Assembly: GCF_000015865.1 (NCBI RefSeq)
Contig: NC_009012.1
Location: 1,240,001-1,304,000 of the forward strand
Reading direction: 5' to 3'
Source of the DNA: Acetivibrio thermocellus ATCC 27405
GTDB taxonomy: Bacteria; Bacillota; Clostridia; Acetivibrionales; Acetivibrionaceae
DNA length: 64,000 nucleotides
The position numbers were made by a program, and so were the translations under genes. Shown here in pieces: positions 17,949 through 27,378 of the stretch; position 1 is the stretch's first letter, and every line of letters starts with the position of its first letter. The notes beneath the pieces are model-generated. The model did not search any database. It saw nothing but the letters and a program-made list of their open reading frames with translations, and had not been told where the DNA came from.

Positions 17949-18113
17949 ATTGAAAGACCCCTTAAATTTAAACTTTTTGTAACTTATTATATCAATTAGT
18001 GTTATAAAATAAAAGGGAAAAAGAATTAAAATCAAAGGTTTCAAGAGCAGCCGTATCACCCGTAAAAGTTTCAGCCGATTCAACCTTTTTACACATAAAA
18101 CTTTCAAAAATTG

Positions 18114-18143
18114 ATGACTTACAATTATCAAGTAGGATATAAT
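18114..18143 (+). promoter_or_regulatory. Probable ldh promoter
   Basis: ATGACT (18114-18119), 18 bases, perfect TATAAT (18138-18143), 41 bases before the ldh start. Confidence 0.55.
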
Positions 18144-18184
18144 ATTACTAATGCTAAACAGTTATTGATAAAGGAGGAAGGAAT

Positions 18185-19138
18185 ATGAACAATAACAAAG
18201 TAATTAAAAAAGTAACCGTAGTTGGTGCAGGCTTTGTAGGTTCCACCACAGCTTATACATTGATGCTCAGCGGACTTATATCTGAAATTGTACTGATAGA
18301 CATAAATGCAAAAAAAGCCGACGGAGAAGTCATGGACTTAAATCACGGCATGCCTTTTGTAAGGCCCGTTGAAATTTATCGTGGTGACTACAAAGACTGT
18401 GCCGGATCCGACATAGTAATCATTACCGCCGGTGCCAACCAAAAAGAAGGCGAAACGAGAATAGATCTTGTTAAAAGAAACACGGAAGTATTCAAAAATA
18501 TCATAAATGAAATTGTAAAGTACAACAACGATTGTATTCTTCTGGTAGTCACAAATCCGGTGGATATTTTAACCTATGTAACTTACAAACTATCCGGATT
18601 CCCGAAAAACAAAGTAATAGGTTCCGGAACGGTTTTGGACACAGCCAGGTTCCGTTATCTTTTAAGCGAACATGTAAAAGTGGATGCACGAAATGTACAT
18701 GCTTATATTATTGGCGAACACGGTGACACCGAAGTTGCGGCCTGGAGTCTTGCAAATATTGCGGGAATTCCCATGGATCGCTACTGTGACGAATGCCATC
18801 AGTGCGAGGAGCAGATTTCCCGGAATAAAATATATGAAAGTGTTAAAAATGCAGCTTATGAAATCATCAGGAACAAAGGTGCAACCTATTATGCCGTAGC
18901 CCTTGCCGTAAGAAGAATCGTTGAAGCCATTGTAAGAAATGAAAACTCCATCCTTACCGTTTCAAGCCTTTTGGAAGGACAGTACGGACTTAGCGATGTA
19001 TGCTTAAGTGTTCCGACAATCGTGGGTGTAAACGGTATTGAGGAAATATTGAACGTGCCTTTCAACGATGAAGAAATTCAGCTTCTCAGAAAGTCCGGAA
19101 ACACTCTAAAAGAAATAATAAAAACACTAGATATATGA
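18185..19138 (+). CDS. ldh: L-lactate dehydrogenase
   Basis: 317 residues. The NAD-binding N terminus is [19 protein letters not shown], with Asp in [18 protein letters not shown]. The active site has [14 protein letters not shown] with the catalytic His near residue 178, plus [11 protein letters not shown]. It reduces pyruvate to L-lactate with NADH in fermentation; enzymes of this clostridial type are often activated by fructose 1,6-bisphosphate. ATG 18185 has AAAGGAGGAAGG upstream. Monocistronic, ending in a strong hairpin. Confidence 0.96.
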   Translation: MNNNKVIKKVTVVGAGFVGSTTAYTLMLSGLISEIVLIDINAKKADGEVMDLNHGMPFVRPVEIYRGDYKDCAGSDIVIITAGANQKEGETRIDLVKRNTEVFKNIINEIVKYNNDCILLVVTNPVDILTYVTYKLSGFPKNKVIGSGTVLDTARFRYLLSEHVKVDARNVHAYIIGEHGDTEVAAWSLANIAGIPMDRYCDECHQCEEQISRNKIYESVKNAAYEIIRNKGATYYAVALAVRRIVEAIVRNENSILTVSSLLEGQYGLSDVCLSVPTIVGVNGIEEILNVPFNDEEIQLLRKSGNTLKEIIKTLDI

Positions 19139-19139
19139 A

Positions 19140-19172
19140 AGTTCTCCTTTTCTTTTATGAAAAGGAGAACTT
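19140..19172 (+). terminator. ldh terminator
   Basis: A 13-bp stem, AGTTCTCCTTTTC (19140-19152) with its complement (19159-19171), starting two bases after the stop codon. Confidence 0.8.
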
Positions 19173-19178
19173 TCATTA

Positions 19179-19206
19179 TTGATAAATATATAAACTAGTA
19201 TATAAT
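19179..19206 (+). promoter_or_regulatory. Promoter of the moxR operon
   Basis: TTGATA (19179-19184), 16 bases, TATAAT (19201-19206), about 55 bases before the moxR-like start. Confidence 0.65.
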
Positions 19207-19259
19207 TTTAATATAAAACCTATTTTACATAATGGAAATTATCTATCGGGGGAGGAAAT

Positions 19260-20216
19260 ATGAACAATTCAGTGGAAATTTTAAATAAAATCGTGTCAAA
19301 TATTGAAAAAGTCATTGTTGGAAAAAAGAAAGCTATCGAGTTGATATTAATATCACTTATTTGCGATGGACATGTTTTGATTGAAGATGTCCCCGGTGTC
19401 GGAAAAACCAGTATTGTATCATCTCTTGCAAAGTCGGTAAATGCTTCTTTTAAAAGAATACAGTTTACACCGGATATTCTTCCTTCAGACATTACAGGAT
19501 TTACGATGTACAATCAGAAAGAAGGTAAATTCGAATATCATCCCGGAAGCATTATGAGCCAGATAATACTTGCGGATGAAATAAACCGAACATCTCCAAA
19601 AACCCAGGCAAGCCTTCTTGAAGCAATGGAAGAAAAACAGGTGACCGTTGACGGTGTGACATACAATCTTCCAAGGCCTTTTATGGTACTGGCAACTCAA
19701 AATCCCGTGGAGTATCTCGGCACCTATCCTCTTCCCGAAGCTCAGCTGGACAGGTTTTTTATGAAAGTTTCCATAGGTTATCCTGAAAAGTTTGAAGAAT
19801 CCGAAATACTGTCAAGATTTCACGACGAAAACCCCTTGGAAACCTTAAAACCTGTGGCGGACAGCAGCGATATACTGAATATTCAAAGCGAGGTTAAAAA
19901 AGTTTATGTTGACAGGTCCATCAACAACTACATAGTGGATATAGTAAGCCGGACAAGATTCCATTCGGAAATAAGTCTGGGTTCAAGTCCAAGAGGTTCT
20001 CTTTCTCTATACAGAGCCTCCCAGGCATGGGCTTTATACAATGAAAGAAACTTTGTAATTCCCGAAGATGTAAAGCTTATGTCAATACCCGTGCTTTCCC
20101 ACAGGATTATACTAAAGCAGGAAGCAAGGCTTAAGAAAATATCGCCTGAAGAAATAATTGATACCATAATAAAATCTGTTAATGTTCCAGCGGTGGATAA
20201 ATATGCAAAGAAATAG
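19260..20216 (+). CDS. MoxR-family AAA+ ATPase
   Basis: 318 residues from ATG 19260, behind GGGGGAGGAAAT. Walker A is GVGKTSIV at about residues 45-52. Walker B and sensor motifs are LADEINRTSPKTQASLLEAMEEKQVTVDG, LATQNPVEYLGTYPLPEAQLDRF (the MoxR signature) and SPRGSLSL. MoxR ATPases act as chaperone-like factors for the DUF58 and transglutaminase proteins encoded with them; the three-gene operon here is the common form. The target process is unknown. Confidence 0.95.
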   Translation: MNNSVEILNKIVSNIEKVIVGKKKAIELILISLICDGHVLIEDVPGVGKTSIVSSLAKSVNASFKRIQFTPDILPSDITGFTMYNQKEGKFEYHPGSIMSQIILADEINRTSPKTQASLLEAMEEKQVTVDGVTYNLPRPFMVLATQNPVEYLGTYPLPEAQLDRFFMKVSIGYPEKFEESEILSRFHDENPLETLKPVADSSDILNIQSEVKKVYVDRSINNYIVDIVSRTRFHSEISLGSSPRGSLSLYRASQAWALYNERNFVIPEDVKLMSIPVLSHRIILKQEARLKKISPEEIIDTIIKSVNVPAVDKYAKK

Positions 20217-21411
20217 AATCTTATATTCATTTTTATATGTTCTGTCTTTAATATTTATATATTTTTACGGCGGCAAAATCCCTTACATGCTGTTTTATAC
20301 CGTCTTGTTGCTGCCTTTTGTTTCCATAGCCATAACCTCCATTGCATTTGTCAGATTCAAATATGTTCAGGATATTGATAAGCGAAGTGTGGTAAAGGGC
20401 GAGGAAATAAACTACACCTTAAGCATACATAATGAGGATTTTTTCCTTTATCCTTACATTAAAATTAACTTTTTTAATAATGACACAATTTTTTCAAACC
20501 AATTTGAACCACAATGCTTTTCTCTCCTTCCTTTTAAGAAGAAAACCTTTAGCTACAAGCTTTGCTGCAAATACAGGGGAGACTTTTTCGTGGGGGTAAA
20601 GAGCATAGAATTTGAAGATTATCTGGGTATTGTAAAATTTGTTCACGAGCCCATTTCAATAAAAGAAATTACAGTGTATCCCCGTTTGATCAAGCTGGAC
20701 AGCCTGAAGCTTAAAACAGACTATTTGTCGGAATCCCATGCTCTGTCAAACAGCAGGTTTGAAAACACTCTGACCTTTTCCGACGTAAGGAAATACACCT
20801 ATGGTGACAGCATGAAGAAGATACACTGGAAACTTTCTTCAAAGATGAATGAGCTTCTTGTAAAAAACTTTGAAGGTTCGTCCCATGCAAGCTCCGCAAT
20901 TTTGCTGGATCTTAAGAAAAGCAACCGTTCCTTCGAAGAAAACTCGATAATTGAAGATATGCTTATTGAAGCCTCCATTGCCGTAATTTATTATTGCCTT
21001 GTCAACTGGATACCAATAAATTTTATATATTACAACAGTAAAGGTTTTAATACCATCGAGGCGAAAAACGCTTTGGAATTTAAAGAAATCTATGAAATTT
21101 TATCCGGCATCAAATTTGAAAATACCATGGATATAAAAGACGTCCTTAATATTTATGTGAAAAACAGTGTCTTGAAAAAAACTTCGATACTCCTTTTTAC
21201 GTCTAATTTGGATTATGGACTCTATGATGAGATTTACAAAACAAAACTAATGGGGTACGACATAAATTTAGTGTACGTTTGCCCGAAACATGTTGTAAAT
21301 ACCGCTTCTTTTGAAGTAAACAATATTTTAAACGAGCTTTTGGAAATTGGAGTCATGGTTTATAAAATACAAACCGAAGATGACATCAAAAATGTGCTGG
21401 AGTATAGATAA
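20203..21411 (+). CDS. DUF58-domain membrane protein
   Basis: 402 residues from ATG 20203, overlapping the moxR stop by 14 bases, with GGTGG just upstream (an in-frame ATG 20182 is less likely). Two hydrophobic segments are near the N terminus (about 7-45). The DUF58 core has TYGDSMKKIHWKLSSKMNELLVKNFEG, with the conserved HWK. A von Willebrand A-like fold follows (AILLDLKKSNRS). It is expected to pair with the MoxR ATPase and the transglutaminase protein next to it. Confidence 0.92.
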   Translation: MQRNRILYSFLYVLSLIFIYFYGGKIPYMLFYTVLLLPFVSIAITSIAFVRFKYVQDIDKRSVVKGEEINYTLSIHNEDFFLYPYIKINFFNNDTIFSNQFEPQCFSLLPFKKKTFSYKLCCKYRGDFFVGVKSIEFEDYLGIVKFVHEPISIKEITVYPRLIKLDSLKLKTDYLSESHALSNSRFENTLTFSDVRKYTYGDSMKKIHWKLSSKMNELLVKNFEGSSHASSAILLDLKKSNRSFEENSIIEDMLIEASIAVIYYCLVNWIPINFIYYNSKGFNTIEAKNALEFKEIYEILSGIKFENTMDIKDVLNIYVKNSVLKKTSILLFTSNLDYGLYDEIYKTKLMGYDINLVYVCPKHVVNTASFEVNNILNELLEIGVMVYKIQTEDDIKNVLEYR

Positions 21412-21444
21412 AACATTTTCGCAAAAAATGAGGTGATACAAAAG

Positions 21445-24117
21445 ATGGACGGCAAAAAAATTCTCGATTATCTGGCCGGTTTTGTTCTTGCGGCTTTAAT
21501 GAGTTTCAGCCTGGTTTATCCTCTTACCACCACGCTGGGTTTCCCTTATTCGTCTTTCCGTATTTTAGGGCTTGTAATCTTTATTCTGTTTATATATTCG
21601 GTGCTGTTTGCAAACAGAAACGTCTCAAGAATTTCTGTGCCTCTTGCAATAATTTCCATGGCAGCCGGCATTGTCTTTTTAGCGGTTAAAAAAGATTTGG
21701 CATATATCATCCAACCTTTTCAGTGGTTTACTAAATATATTTATGACGAAGCCATACTTCCGGACAATTACTATCCTCTTTTTATTACCGTGATTTTAGC
21801 GCTGTCGCTTACACTGCTTGTATTTATATTTACCATGAAAAAATTCAATTTTATAATCATTCTCTCAAGCGGAACAGCCATCTTTGTATCCCAATGGATA
21901 TTGAATTTTTTCGTGCCGTCCGCCTATATATCTTTTTACACCTTTGTCATTTCAATACTGGCATACTATCTTGTGCATATATACAGAAAAAAAAGCCTGG
22001 AAAATTCAAATAATGATTTTGCCTCCCCTTCGAAGTTCATACTGGGAATCGCTCCCATATGCGTCGTAATTGTCTTTCTGGCAAATTCAATACCTGTAAG
22101 GTCAAAACCTATTGAGTGGAAATGGCTGGATAACAAAATCAACAGCTTTTACAATCAGCTCGGATTTGGCACTCTCGGCAAAGGTTCCGCAGGTTTTGAT
22201 TCCGATTACTTTTCTTTTTATTCCACTGCCGGATTTGGAAATGACAGCAATTTAGGCGGAAACATAACACCCAACGATATAAAGATAATGGAAGTTACCA
22301 CCGATCGCAGCATCTACCTGAGGGGACGGGCATGTAATTTATATACGGGAAATAGTTGGTTGAATTCACAACCGGACAACATCCCTTTGGACGGCACAAA
22401 TAAAATGAGCTTTGATATTTTAGAAATGAAAACAGGCTTACCCCTCCTTGTCAACAAACTGAATCCGGAAAACAACACATACAAGCTTTCAGACACCGAT
22501 GGAATCATCCCCAACATTATTTCAAAACATAATGTCAAGGTAAAATATGAAAATGTGAGAACCAAATCCCTTTTTGTACCGCTTAAATCAGAAAACTTCA
22601 TTTTTCCGTCCAAAGTAGCTGATGCAGTATTAATAAACCAGGATGGAATACTTACCTCTAATAAATTCCTAAAGAAAGATTTCACCTATTCCTTTGAAAG
22701 TTATAGCCTAAATACTGTCAGCGAAGATTTCAAAAACCTTCTGAGACAAAGTATGCGCGGCCTGTACAGCGTTGAACTGAACAGACTTACAGATGAAATC
22801 TATGAACATTTGTACAGCGAATATTTAAAGGATCTGTTGGATGAAGCAGAAAGGATATACAATTCCGATCTTTTTATATTAAATAGATATTCAGTTCAAT
22901 TTCCAATAAAAAATATAATAAGAAATACTCCGGATAATATAACTTTAAGCGACCTGCTATATGAATACCTCGTTAATGTTTTCATAGATGAATTTAATCT
23001 CGACAGAGTTTTCGAGCGCGAAGATTTGGAAAGATATTTCCAAATGATCATTAACGAGCTTAACAATTCGGAGGACATAAAGAAGCTTGCGCAACTTAGG
23101 TCTTTAAGCTCCAATTCAGTCTATATTTACAACACTTATCTAAACATACCCTCCGAGCTTCCTCAGAGGGTAAAAGACCTTGCCGTTTCAATAACAGCCA
23201 ATGAAACCAATAATTTCGACCGGGCAAAAGCAATTGAAAAATATCTTTCTGCAAATTACGGCTACACACTGACTCCGGGAGATACCCCGCCTGACAGGGA
23301 TTTTGTGGACTACTTCCTTTTTGAACAAAAGGAAGGCTATTGTGTGTATTTTGCCTCTGCCATGGTAATCCTTGCACGCAGTATAGGGCTTCCGGCCCGT
23401 TATGTTGAAGGGTTTGTTCTTCCCGTGAGATCAAAAGACGGTGTCTATGAGGTTACAAACAAACAGGCCCACGCCTGGCCGGAGATCTACTTTGAGGGAT
23501 TCGGCTGGGTCTCTTTCGAACCGACTCCCGTCTATCAGCAAAACTCGTTTTACAGTTCCGGCAGCTTTAGGCCCAACATGAGCGGAATGCTTCCCCAAAC
23601 CAACGGCACAGGGCTTCAAAACCAAAACAATGATGAAGGCAACAAGCCCGACATGGCTCCCCAACCTGTCCAAAACCAAAATCCGTTTATCAATATCCTT
23701 TTGATTACGGCCGGGATACTTGCAGGTTTGGTTTCTTTTGTGTTGATTATCGTGGGTATCAATAAAATCAGAAAAAAACATTGGCTTAAATCCATTTTAA
23801 ACATGTCGCCCAAAGAAGCGGTAATAAAGTTATACGAAACATACCTTAATCACCTTTTATATCAATATATGCCTGTGCGTCCCGCGGAAACCCCTCTTGA
23901 ATATGCAAAGAGGCTCGACGATTATGGATATTTTGCTCCCAGGAAGTTTACTGATGTTGCATCCATATTCGTAAAAGCGAGATACAGTCAAAACGAGGTG
24001 ACCGAGGCAGACAGGGCAAGTGCTTTGGAATTTTACAAACCCATAGTTTTAAAAACACGAAGCTCCATGGGACGCCTAAAGTATTTCTTCCTGGCGCATA
24101 TACTTGGAAAGATATAA
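21445..24117 (+). CDS. Transglutaminase-like membrane protein (DUF3488/TgpA type)
   Basis: 890 residues from ATG 21445 with GAGGTGA 8 bases upstream. Several N-terminal membrane helices (about 1-220) precede a long extracytoplasmic region with a transglutaminase core: Cys in EGYCVYFASAMVILAR, His in QAHAWPEIYFEG, and GWVSFEPTP with Glu in place of the usual third-residue Asp, common in this subfamily. After another membrane helix (about 750-775) a DUF4129-like cytoplasmic tail follows (RPAETPLEYAKRL). It is the third gene of the moxR-DUF58-TGase operon; it may cross-link or cleave surface proteins. Confidence 0.92.
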   Translation: MDGKKILDYLAGFVLAALMSFSLVYPLTTTLGFPYSSFRILGLVIFILFIYSVLFANRNVSRISVPLAIISMAAGIVFLAVKKDLAYIIQPFQWFTKYIYDEAILPDNYYPLFITVILALSLTLLVFIFTMKKFNFIIILSSGTAIFVSQWILNFFVPSAYISFYTFVISILAYYLVHIYRKKSLENSNNDFASPSKFILGIAPICVVIVFLANSIPVRSKPIEWKWLDNKINSFYNQLGFGTLGKGSAGFDSDYFSFYSTAGFGNDSNLGGNITPNDIKIMEVTTDRSIYLRGRACNLYTGNSWLNSQPDNIPLDGTNKMSFDILEMKTGLPLLVNKLNPENNTYKLSDTDGIIPNIISKHNVKVKYENVRTKSLFVPLKSENFIFPSKVADAVLINQDGILTSNKFLKKDFTYSFESYSLNTVSEDFKNLLRQSMRGLYSVELNRLTDEIYEHLYSEYLKDLLDEAERIYNSDLFILNRYSVQFPIKNIIRNTPDNITLSDLLYEYLVNVFIDEFNLDRVFEREDLERYFQMIINELNNSEDIKKLAQLRSLSSNSVYIYNTYLNIPSELPQRVKDLAVSITANETNNFDRAKAIEKYLSANYGYTLTPGDTPPDRDFVDYFLFEQKEGYCVYFASAMVILARSIGLPARYVEGFVLPVRSKDGVYEVTNKQAHAWPEIYFEGFGWVSFEPTPVYQQNSFYSSGSFRPNMSGMLPQTNGTGLQNQNNDEGNKPDMAPQPVQNQNPFINILLITAGILAGLVSFVLIIVGINKIRKKHWLKSILNMSPKEAVIKLYETYLNHLLYQYMPVRPAETPLEYAKRLDDYGYFAPRKFTDVASIFVKARYSQNEVTEADRASALEFYKPIVLKTRSSMGRLKYFFLAHILGKI

Positions 24118-24144
24118 GATAATTTCAAAGCTTTACGATTTGTC

Positions 24145-24184
24145 AAGAGACTGTGGAGACTCTTTTAAGCCTCTACAGTCTCTT
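24145..24184 (+). terminator. Hairpin after the transglutaminase operon
   Basis: A 14-bp stem, AAGAGACTGTGGAG (24145-24158) with 24171-24184, one G-T pair. No good T run follows, so termination strength is uncertain. Confidence 0.6.
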
Positions 24185-24252
24185 AACTTAAGATTCTGCA
24201 ATAATTGCGATTTAGAAGGCAGTCATAAATTTTTATAAAAAAACAGTCTTTA

Positions 24253-24447
24253 TTAAAAGAAAGGTCTTTTGGGTATTATAATCATTGCAACAATATAAAT
24301 GATAATACCGCCGACAAATCCGGTCAAAACAGTGGCTATTACAGCAATAAGCCTTATGAGAGTCGGATCAATCTCAAAATATTCAGCAACTCCTCCGCAG
24401 ACTCCTCCAATTATTTTATCTGAATTCGAAAGATACAATTTTTTCAT
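24253..24447 (-). CDS. PspC-domain small membrane protein
   Basis: 64 residues. The PspC signature is complete: KKLYLSNSDKIIGGVCGGVAEYF, then DPTLIRLIAVIATVLTG and a hydrophobic span ending PKRPFF. Stand-alone PspC proteins in Firmicutes sit in the membrane and are linked to envelope stress, but the precise role is unknown. ATG 24447 has AAGGAGG upstream. It is a single gene between two transcription units. Confidence 0.92.
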   Translation of the reverse strand: MKKLYLSNSDKIIGGVCGGVAEYFEIDPTLIRLIAVIATVLTGFVGGIIIYIVAMIIIPKRPFF

Positions 24448-24529
24448 AAATATCCTCCTTCTTAATTATAAAAAATCAAAATCTTCCACAACACATAATA
24501 TACTACGTTAAACCTTTTGTTTTTGTCTG

Positions 24530-24558
24530 AAAAAAAACACCGGTTATTTCCCGGTGTC
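24530..24558 (-). terminator. glyA terminator
   Basis: ACACCGG/CCGGTGT stem (24537-24543, 24551-24557), followed on the minus strand by T7 or more. Confidence 0.9.
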
Positions 24559-24582
24559 TTGTCTTTTCGCTCAAGTCGGCTG

Positions 24583-25821
24583 TTACTGATACAAAGGATA
24601 TTTTTCGCATAGCATTCTTACTCTTTCCTTTACTTTCTCTTTCGAATTCTCATAATCCGTAATGGTGAGATTGATAAGATCCGCTATCTCAACCATATCC
24701 TCTTCTTTCATACCCCGTGCCGTCACCGCAGGTGTTCCTATTCTGATACCGCTGGTAACAAACGGACTTTCAGGGTCAAAAGGAATTCCGTTTTTATTTA
24801 CGGTAATGCAAACCTCATCAAGAATATGCTGAACGTATTTACCCGTAAGACCTTTATTTCTTAAATCAACCAGCATGAGATGGTTGTCCGTTCCACCGGA
24901 AACAAGGTCAATGCCTTTCTCCATCAAAGCGTTGGCAAGAGTTTTCGCATTTTTTACTATCTGCTGCTGATACTGCTTGAATTCATCGGTCAATACTTCG
25001 GCAAAGCTTACCGCTTTTGCCGCAATAACATGCATCAGAGGACCGCCCTGTATTCCCGGGAAAACAGCCTTGTCAATCATTTTTGCATGCTCATTGCCGC
25101 ACAATATCAGTCCGCCTCTCGGACCTCTCAAAGTCTTGTGAGTGGTGGTGGTAACAAAATGTGCATAAGGAACAGGATTCGGGTGCAGTCCTGCTGCAAC
25201 AAGACCTGCTATATGTGCAATATCCACCATCAAATATGCTCCGACTTCATCCGCAATATCTCTGAAAGCCTTAAAATCTATTATTCTTGGATATGCACTG
25301 GCTCCCGCCACTATAAGTTTCGGCCTGTGTTCCTTTGCAAGCTTTCTCACTTCGTCATAGTCTATTCTGCAGTCTTCCTTCCTTACTCCGTAGGATATGA
25401 CATTATAATATTTTCCGGACATGTTGACAGGGCTTCCATGGCTCAAATGCCCTCCATGGGAAAGATTCATTCCAAGAATCGTATCTCCGGGATTTAACAC
25501 TGCAAAAAACACAGCCATATTTGCCTGAGCCCCTGAATGCGGCTGCACATTCGCATGCTCAGCTCCGAATATTTTCTTTGCCCGTTCAATCGCAAGATTT
25601 TCAATTATGTCAACAAACTCACAGCCTCCGTAATACCTTTTTCCCGGATATCCTTCAGCATACTTGTTGGTCAGAGGTGTACCCATTGCTTCTATTACGG
25701 CTTTACTGACAAAATTTTCAGATGCAATAAGCTCTATCTTGTTTCTCTGACGATTAACCTCCAATTCAATTGCCTTCGCAACTTCGGGATCGATTTTTGA
25801 TATTTCATTCAAATTAAACAT
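24583..25821 (-). CDS. glyA: Serine hydroxymethyltransferase
   Basis: 412 residues. It interconverts serine plus tetrahydrofolate with glycine plus methylene-tetrahydrofolate, with PLP as cofactor. Visible motifs: [42 protein letters not shown], and the PLP lysine region [18 protein letters not shown] 25821 has AGGAGG upstream. Its leader carries a tandem glycine riboswitch and a terminator, so the enzyme is under direct glycine control. The folate enzyme FolD is encoded at 59554. Confidence 0.98.
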   Translation of the reverse strand: MFNLNEISKIDPEVAKAIELEVNRQRNKIELIASENFVSKAVIEAMGTPLTNKYAEGYPGKRYYGGCEFVDIIENLAIERAKKIFGAEHANVQPHSGAQANMAVFFAVLNPGDTILGMNLSHGGHLSHGSPVNMSGKYYNVISYGVRKEDCRIDYDEVRKLAKEHRPKLIVAGASAYPRIIDFKAFRDIADEVGAYLMVDIAHIAGLVAAGLHPNPVPYAHFVTTTTHKTLRGPRGGLILCGNEHAKMIDKAVFPGIQGGPLMHVIAAKAVSFAEVLTDEFKQYQQQIVKNAKTLANALMEKGIDLVSGGTDNHLMLVDLRNKGLTGKYVQHILDEVCITVNKNGIPFDPESPFVTSGIRIGTPAVTARGMKEEDMVEIADLINLTITDYENSKEKVKERVRMLCEKYPLYQ

Positions 25822-25884
25822 AAAAAAACCTCCTATATTAATAAAGGGAACAATAATTTACGGCCAATTGCACCAAAGGAATAG

Positions 25885-25912
25885 AAAAAAAGCCAAATCC
25901 AAAGGATTTGAC
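25885..25912 (-). terminator. Riboswitch-associated terminator upstream of glyA
   Basis: On the minus strand CAAATCC-TTT-GGATTTG (25894-25910) is followed by GCTTTTTTT, between the glycine aptamers and the glyA start. It is the likely expression platform. Confidence 0.8.
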
Positions 25913-25973
25913 CTCCGAAAAGACAGACAAAAAGGAAGTATCGAACTGTATACGTCCATAAAAAATAAAATTC

Positions 25974-26142
25974 CTTCTCTGTCCTTTTGCCTGAGAGATT
26001 TCTGAACAGTTCCCCAAAAACTGTTCATTTGCCCCTTCGGCGCCTTTACGGTCTCTCCAGAGGTGCGTCCGGCCATGGTCACAAAACCTGAAAGTATCAC
26101 TCCTTCGGTGCATTGGAACATCTCCAATGACTCTCCCATGAC
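25974..26142 (-). promoter_or_regulatory. Tandem glycine riboswitch (two aptamers)
   Basis: Read on the minus strand. Aptamer 1 (about 26139-26070) has GGGAGAGT, CACCGAAGGAGT and CTTTCAGG. Aptamer 2 (about 26062-25974) has GGAGAGACC, GCGCCGAAGGGGCAA, CTCTCAGGCAAAAGGACAGAG, which matches the glycine aptamer core almost exactly. It lies between a strong promoter and a terminator, and the next gene is glyA. Binding of glycine should set read-through; the direction (on or off) cannot be read from sequence with certainty. Confidence 0.95.
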
Positions 26143-26174
26143 AATCATCCGCTCATATTCAATTAACAAATAAA

Positions 26175-26204
26175 ATTATAATAAATTATTACCTACTATG
26201 TCAA
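26175..26204 (-). promoter_or_regulatory. Promoter of the riboswitch-glyA transcript
   Basis: On the minus strand perfect TTGACA (26199-26204), 18 bases, perfect TATAAT (26175-26180). Confidence 0.9.
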
Positions 26205-26253
26205 CAATTATTTTCGACAGATATTTCAATATCAATTTTATTGATTTTGCGGT

Positions 26254-27237
26254 TTATACAACCTTGTACAATTCATCCGAACCCGGCTCGGAAATGTCAA
26301 TAACTTGATTGTCTTCACAAACAAGTTTTCTACCCAAATCAGCCGTTATTTTTCCGATAACAGCGGCCTCTATACCGTTGTTTTCAAGCTCTTTCACAAG
26401 TTCCCGGCCGTTTTTGCAGGTTATTATCATACATCCGCTTGATATAAGCCTTAAAGGATCAATTCCATAAACTTTGCAAATCTTTTGTGTCTCATCTTTT
26501 ACGGGAACTTTGCTTTTATATATCACCGCTCCGGTTTCCGAGGCCTCAGTCACTTCCCATACAGCTCCAAGTATTCCGCCCTCGGTCACATCATGCATGG
26601 AATTTACACCAAACGTTCCTGCTATAATTCCTTCTTTTAGCACACTTACGTAATTTATGAAAGTTTTAGCCCTTTCCACCGCTTCTTTTCCAATTATATC
26701 TACAAGTTCCTTTTCTTTGTCGTGGGCTATAATGGCCGTTCCTTCAATACCCGCGGCCTTAGTCACAATAATGTCATCTCCCGGCTTTGCCCCTGATGTA
26801 GTAACCAGCTTGTCCTTTAATACCTTTCCCACCGCAGTGCTGATTATCACTATCCTGTTTACGGCAGTGGTAATCTCGGTATGTCCTCCTATGATATCAA
26901 CATTCAGAGAATTTGCCGTATCGACAATTTGGGTCATGACATTTTCAATATCCTTTTCTTTCGTACCCTCCGGCGCAAGAATTGTCATAAGAAGCCCCAA
27001 AGGCTCAGCTCCACACGAAGCAACGTCATTGCAGGATACATGCACTGCAAGACGCCCCACCTCGTTAACCGCACCTGTAATAGGGTCCGACGACAAAACA
27101 CAAACATCTTTTCCAAAATCTACGGCGCAGCAATCCTCCCCCACCTTCGGCCTTATAAGTATCTCTTTTCTGTTTGCTTTTATCTTGTTTATTATCAATT
27201 CCGTCAGCACACTGTTCGGAACTTTGCCTATATCCAT
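26254..27237 (-). CDS. HypE/AIR-synthase-related protein
   Basis: 327 residues from ATG 27237 with GGAGG 5 bases upstream. The N-terminal AIRS domain has VGEDCCAVDFGKDVCVLSSDPITGA, SCNDVASCGAEPLGLL and IIGGHTEITTAVNR; the C-terminal AIRS_C domain has SMHDVTEGGILGAVWEV. The family includes HypE, PurM, ThiL and SelD. HypE ends in a conserved PRIC-like Cys tail, absent here (the end is SDELYKVV), so it is not a standard hydrogenase maturation HypE. No hyp genes are nearby. The substrate is unknown. Confidence 0.85.
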   Translation of the reverse strand: MDIGKVPNSVLTELIINKIKANRKEILIRPKVGEDCCAVDFGKDVCVLSSDPITGAVNEVGRLAVHVSCNDVASCGAEPLGLLMTILAPEGTKEKDIENVMTQIVDTANSLNVDIIGGHTEITTAVNRIVIISTAVGKVLKDKLVTTSGAKPGDDIIVTKAAGIEGTAIIAHDKEKELVDIIGKEAVERAKTFINYVSVLKEGIIAGTFGVNSMHDVTEGGILGAVWEVTEASETGAVIYKSKVPVKDETQKICKVYGIDPLRLISSGCMIITCKNGRELVKELENNGIEAAVIGKITADLGRKLVCEDNQVIDISEPGSDELYKVV

Positions 27238-27378
27238 ATTTGCCTCCGTAAAAAGCTCACGCGTCAAATTTGCCAGCATGTAAACACATAAGTATGTAAA
27301 ACTTCCAAAAATATATTGATATAAATATATCATAATTTCAAATAAATATAAAGAATTAATCGGGCAAAAATAAAATTT

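Noticed and set aside
18185-19138. ldh as malate dehydrogenase
   Set aside because: The protein has the LDH-type active site and substrate loop ([10 protein letters not shown]) with Gln at the specificity position, which favours pyruvate.
25838-26169. Two overlapping minus-strand ORFs (91 and 103 residues) upstream of glyA
   Set aside because: They lie across the glycine riboswitch and its terminator; composition and position are those of the RNA leader.
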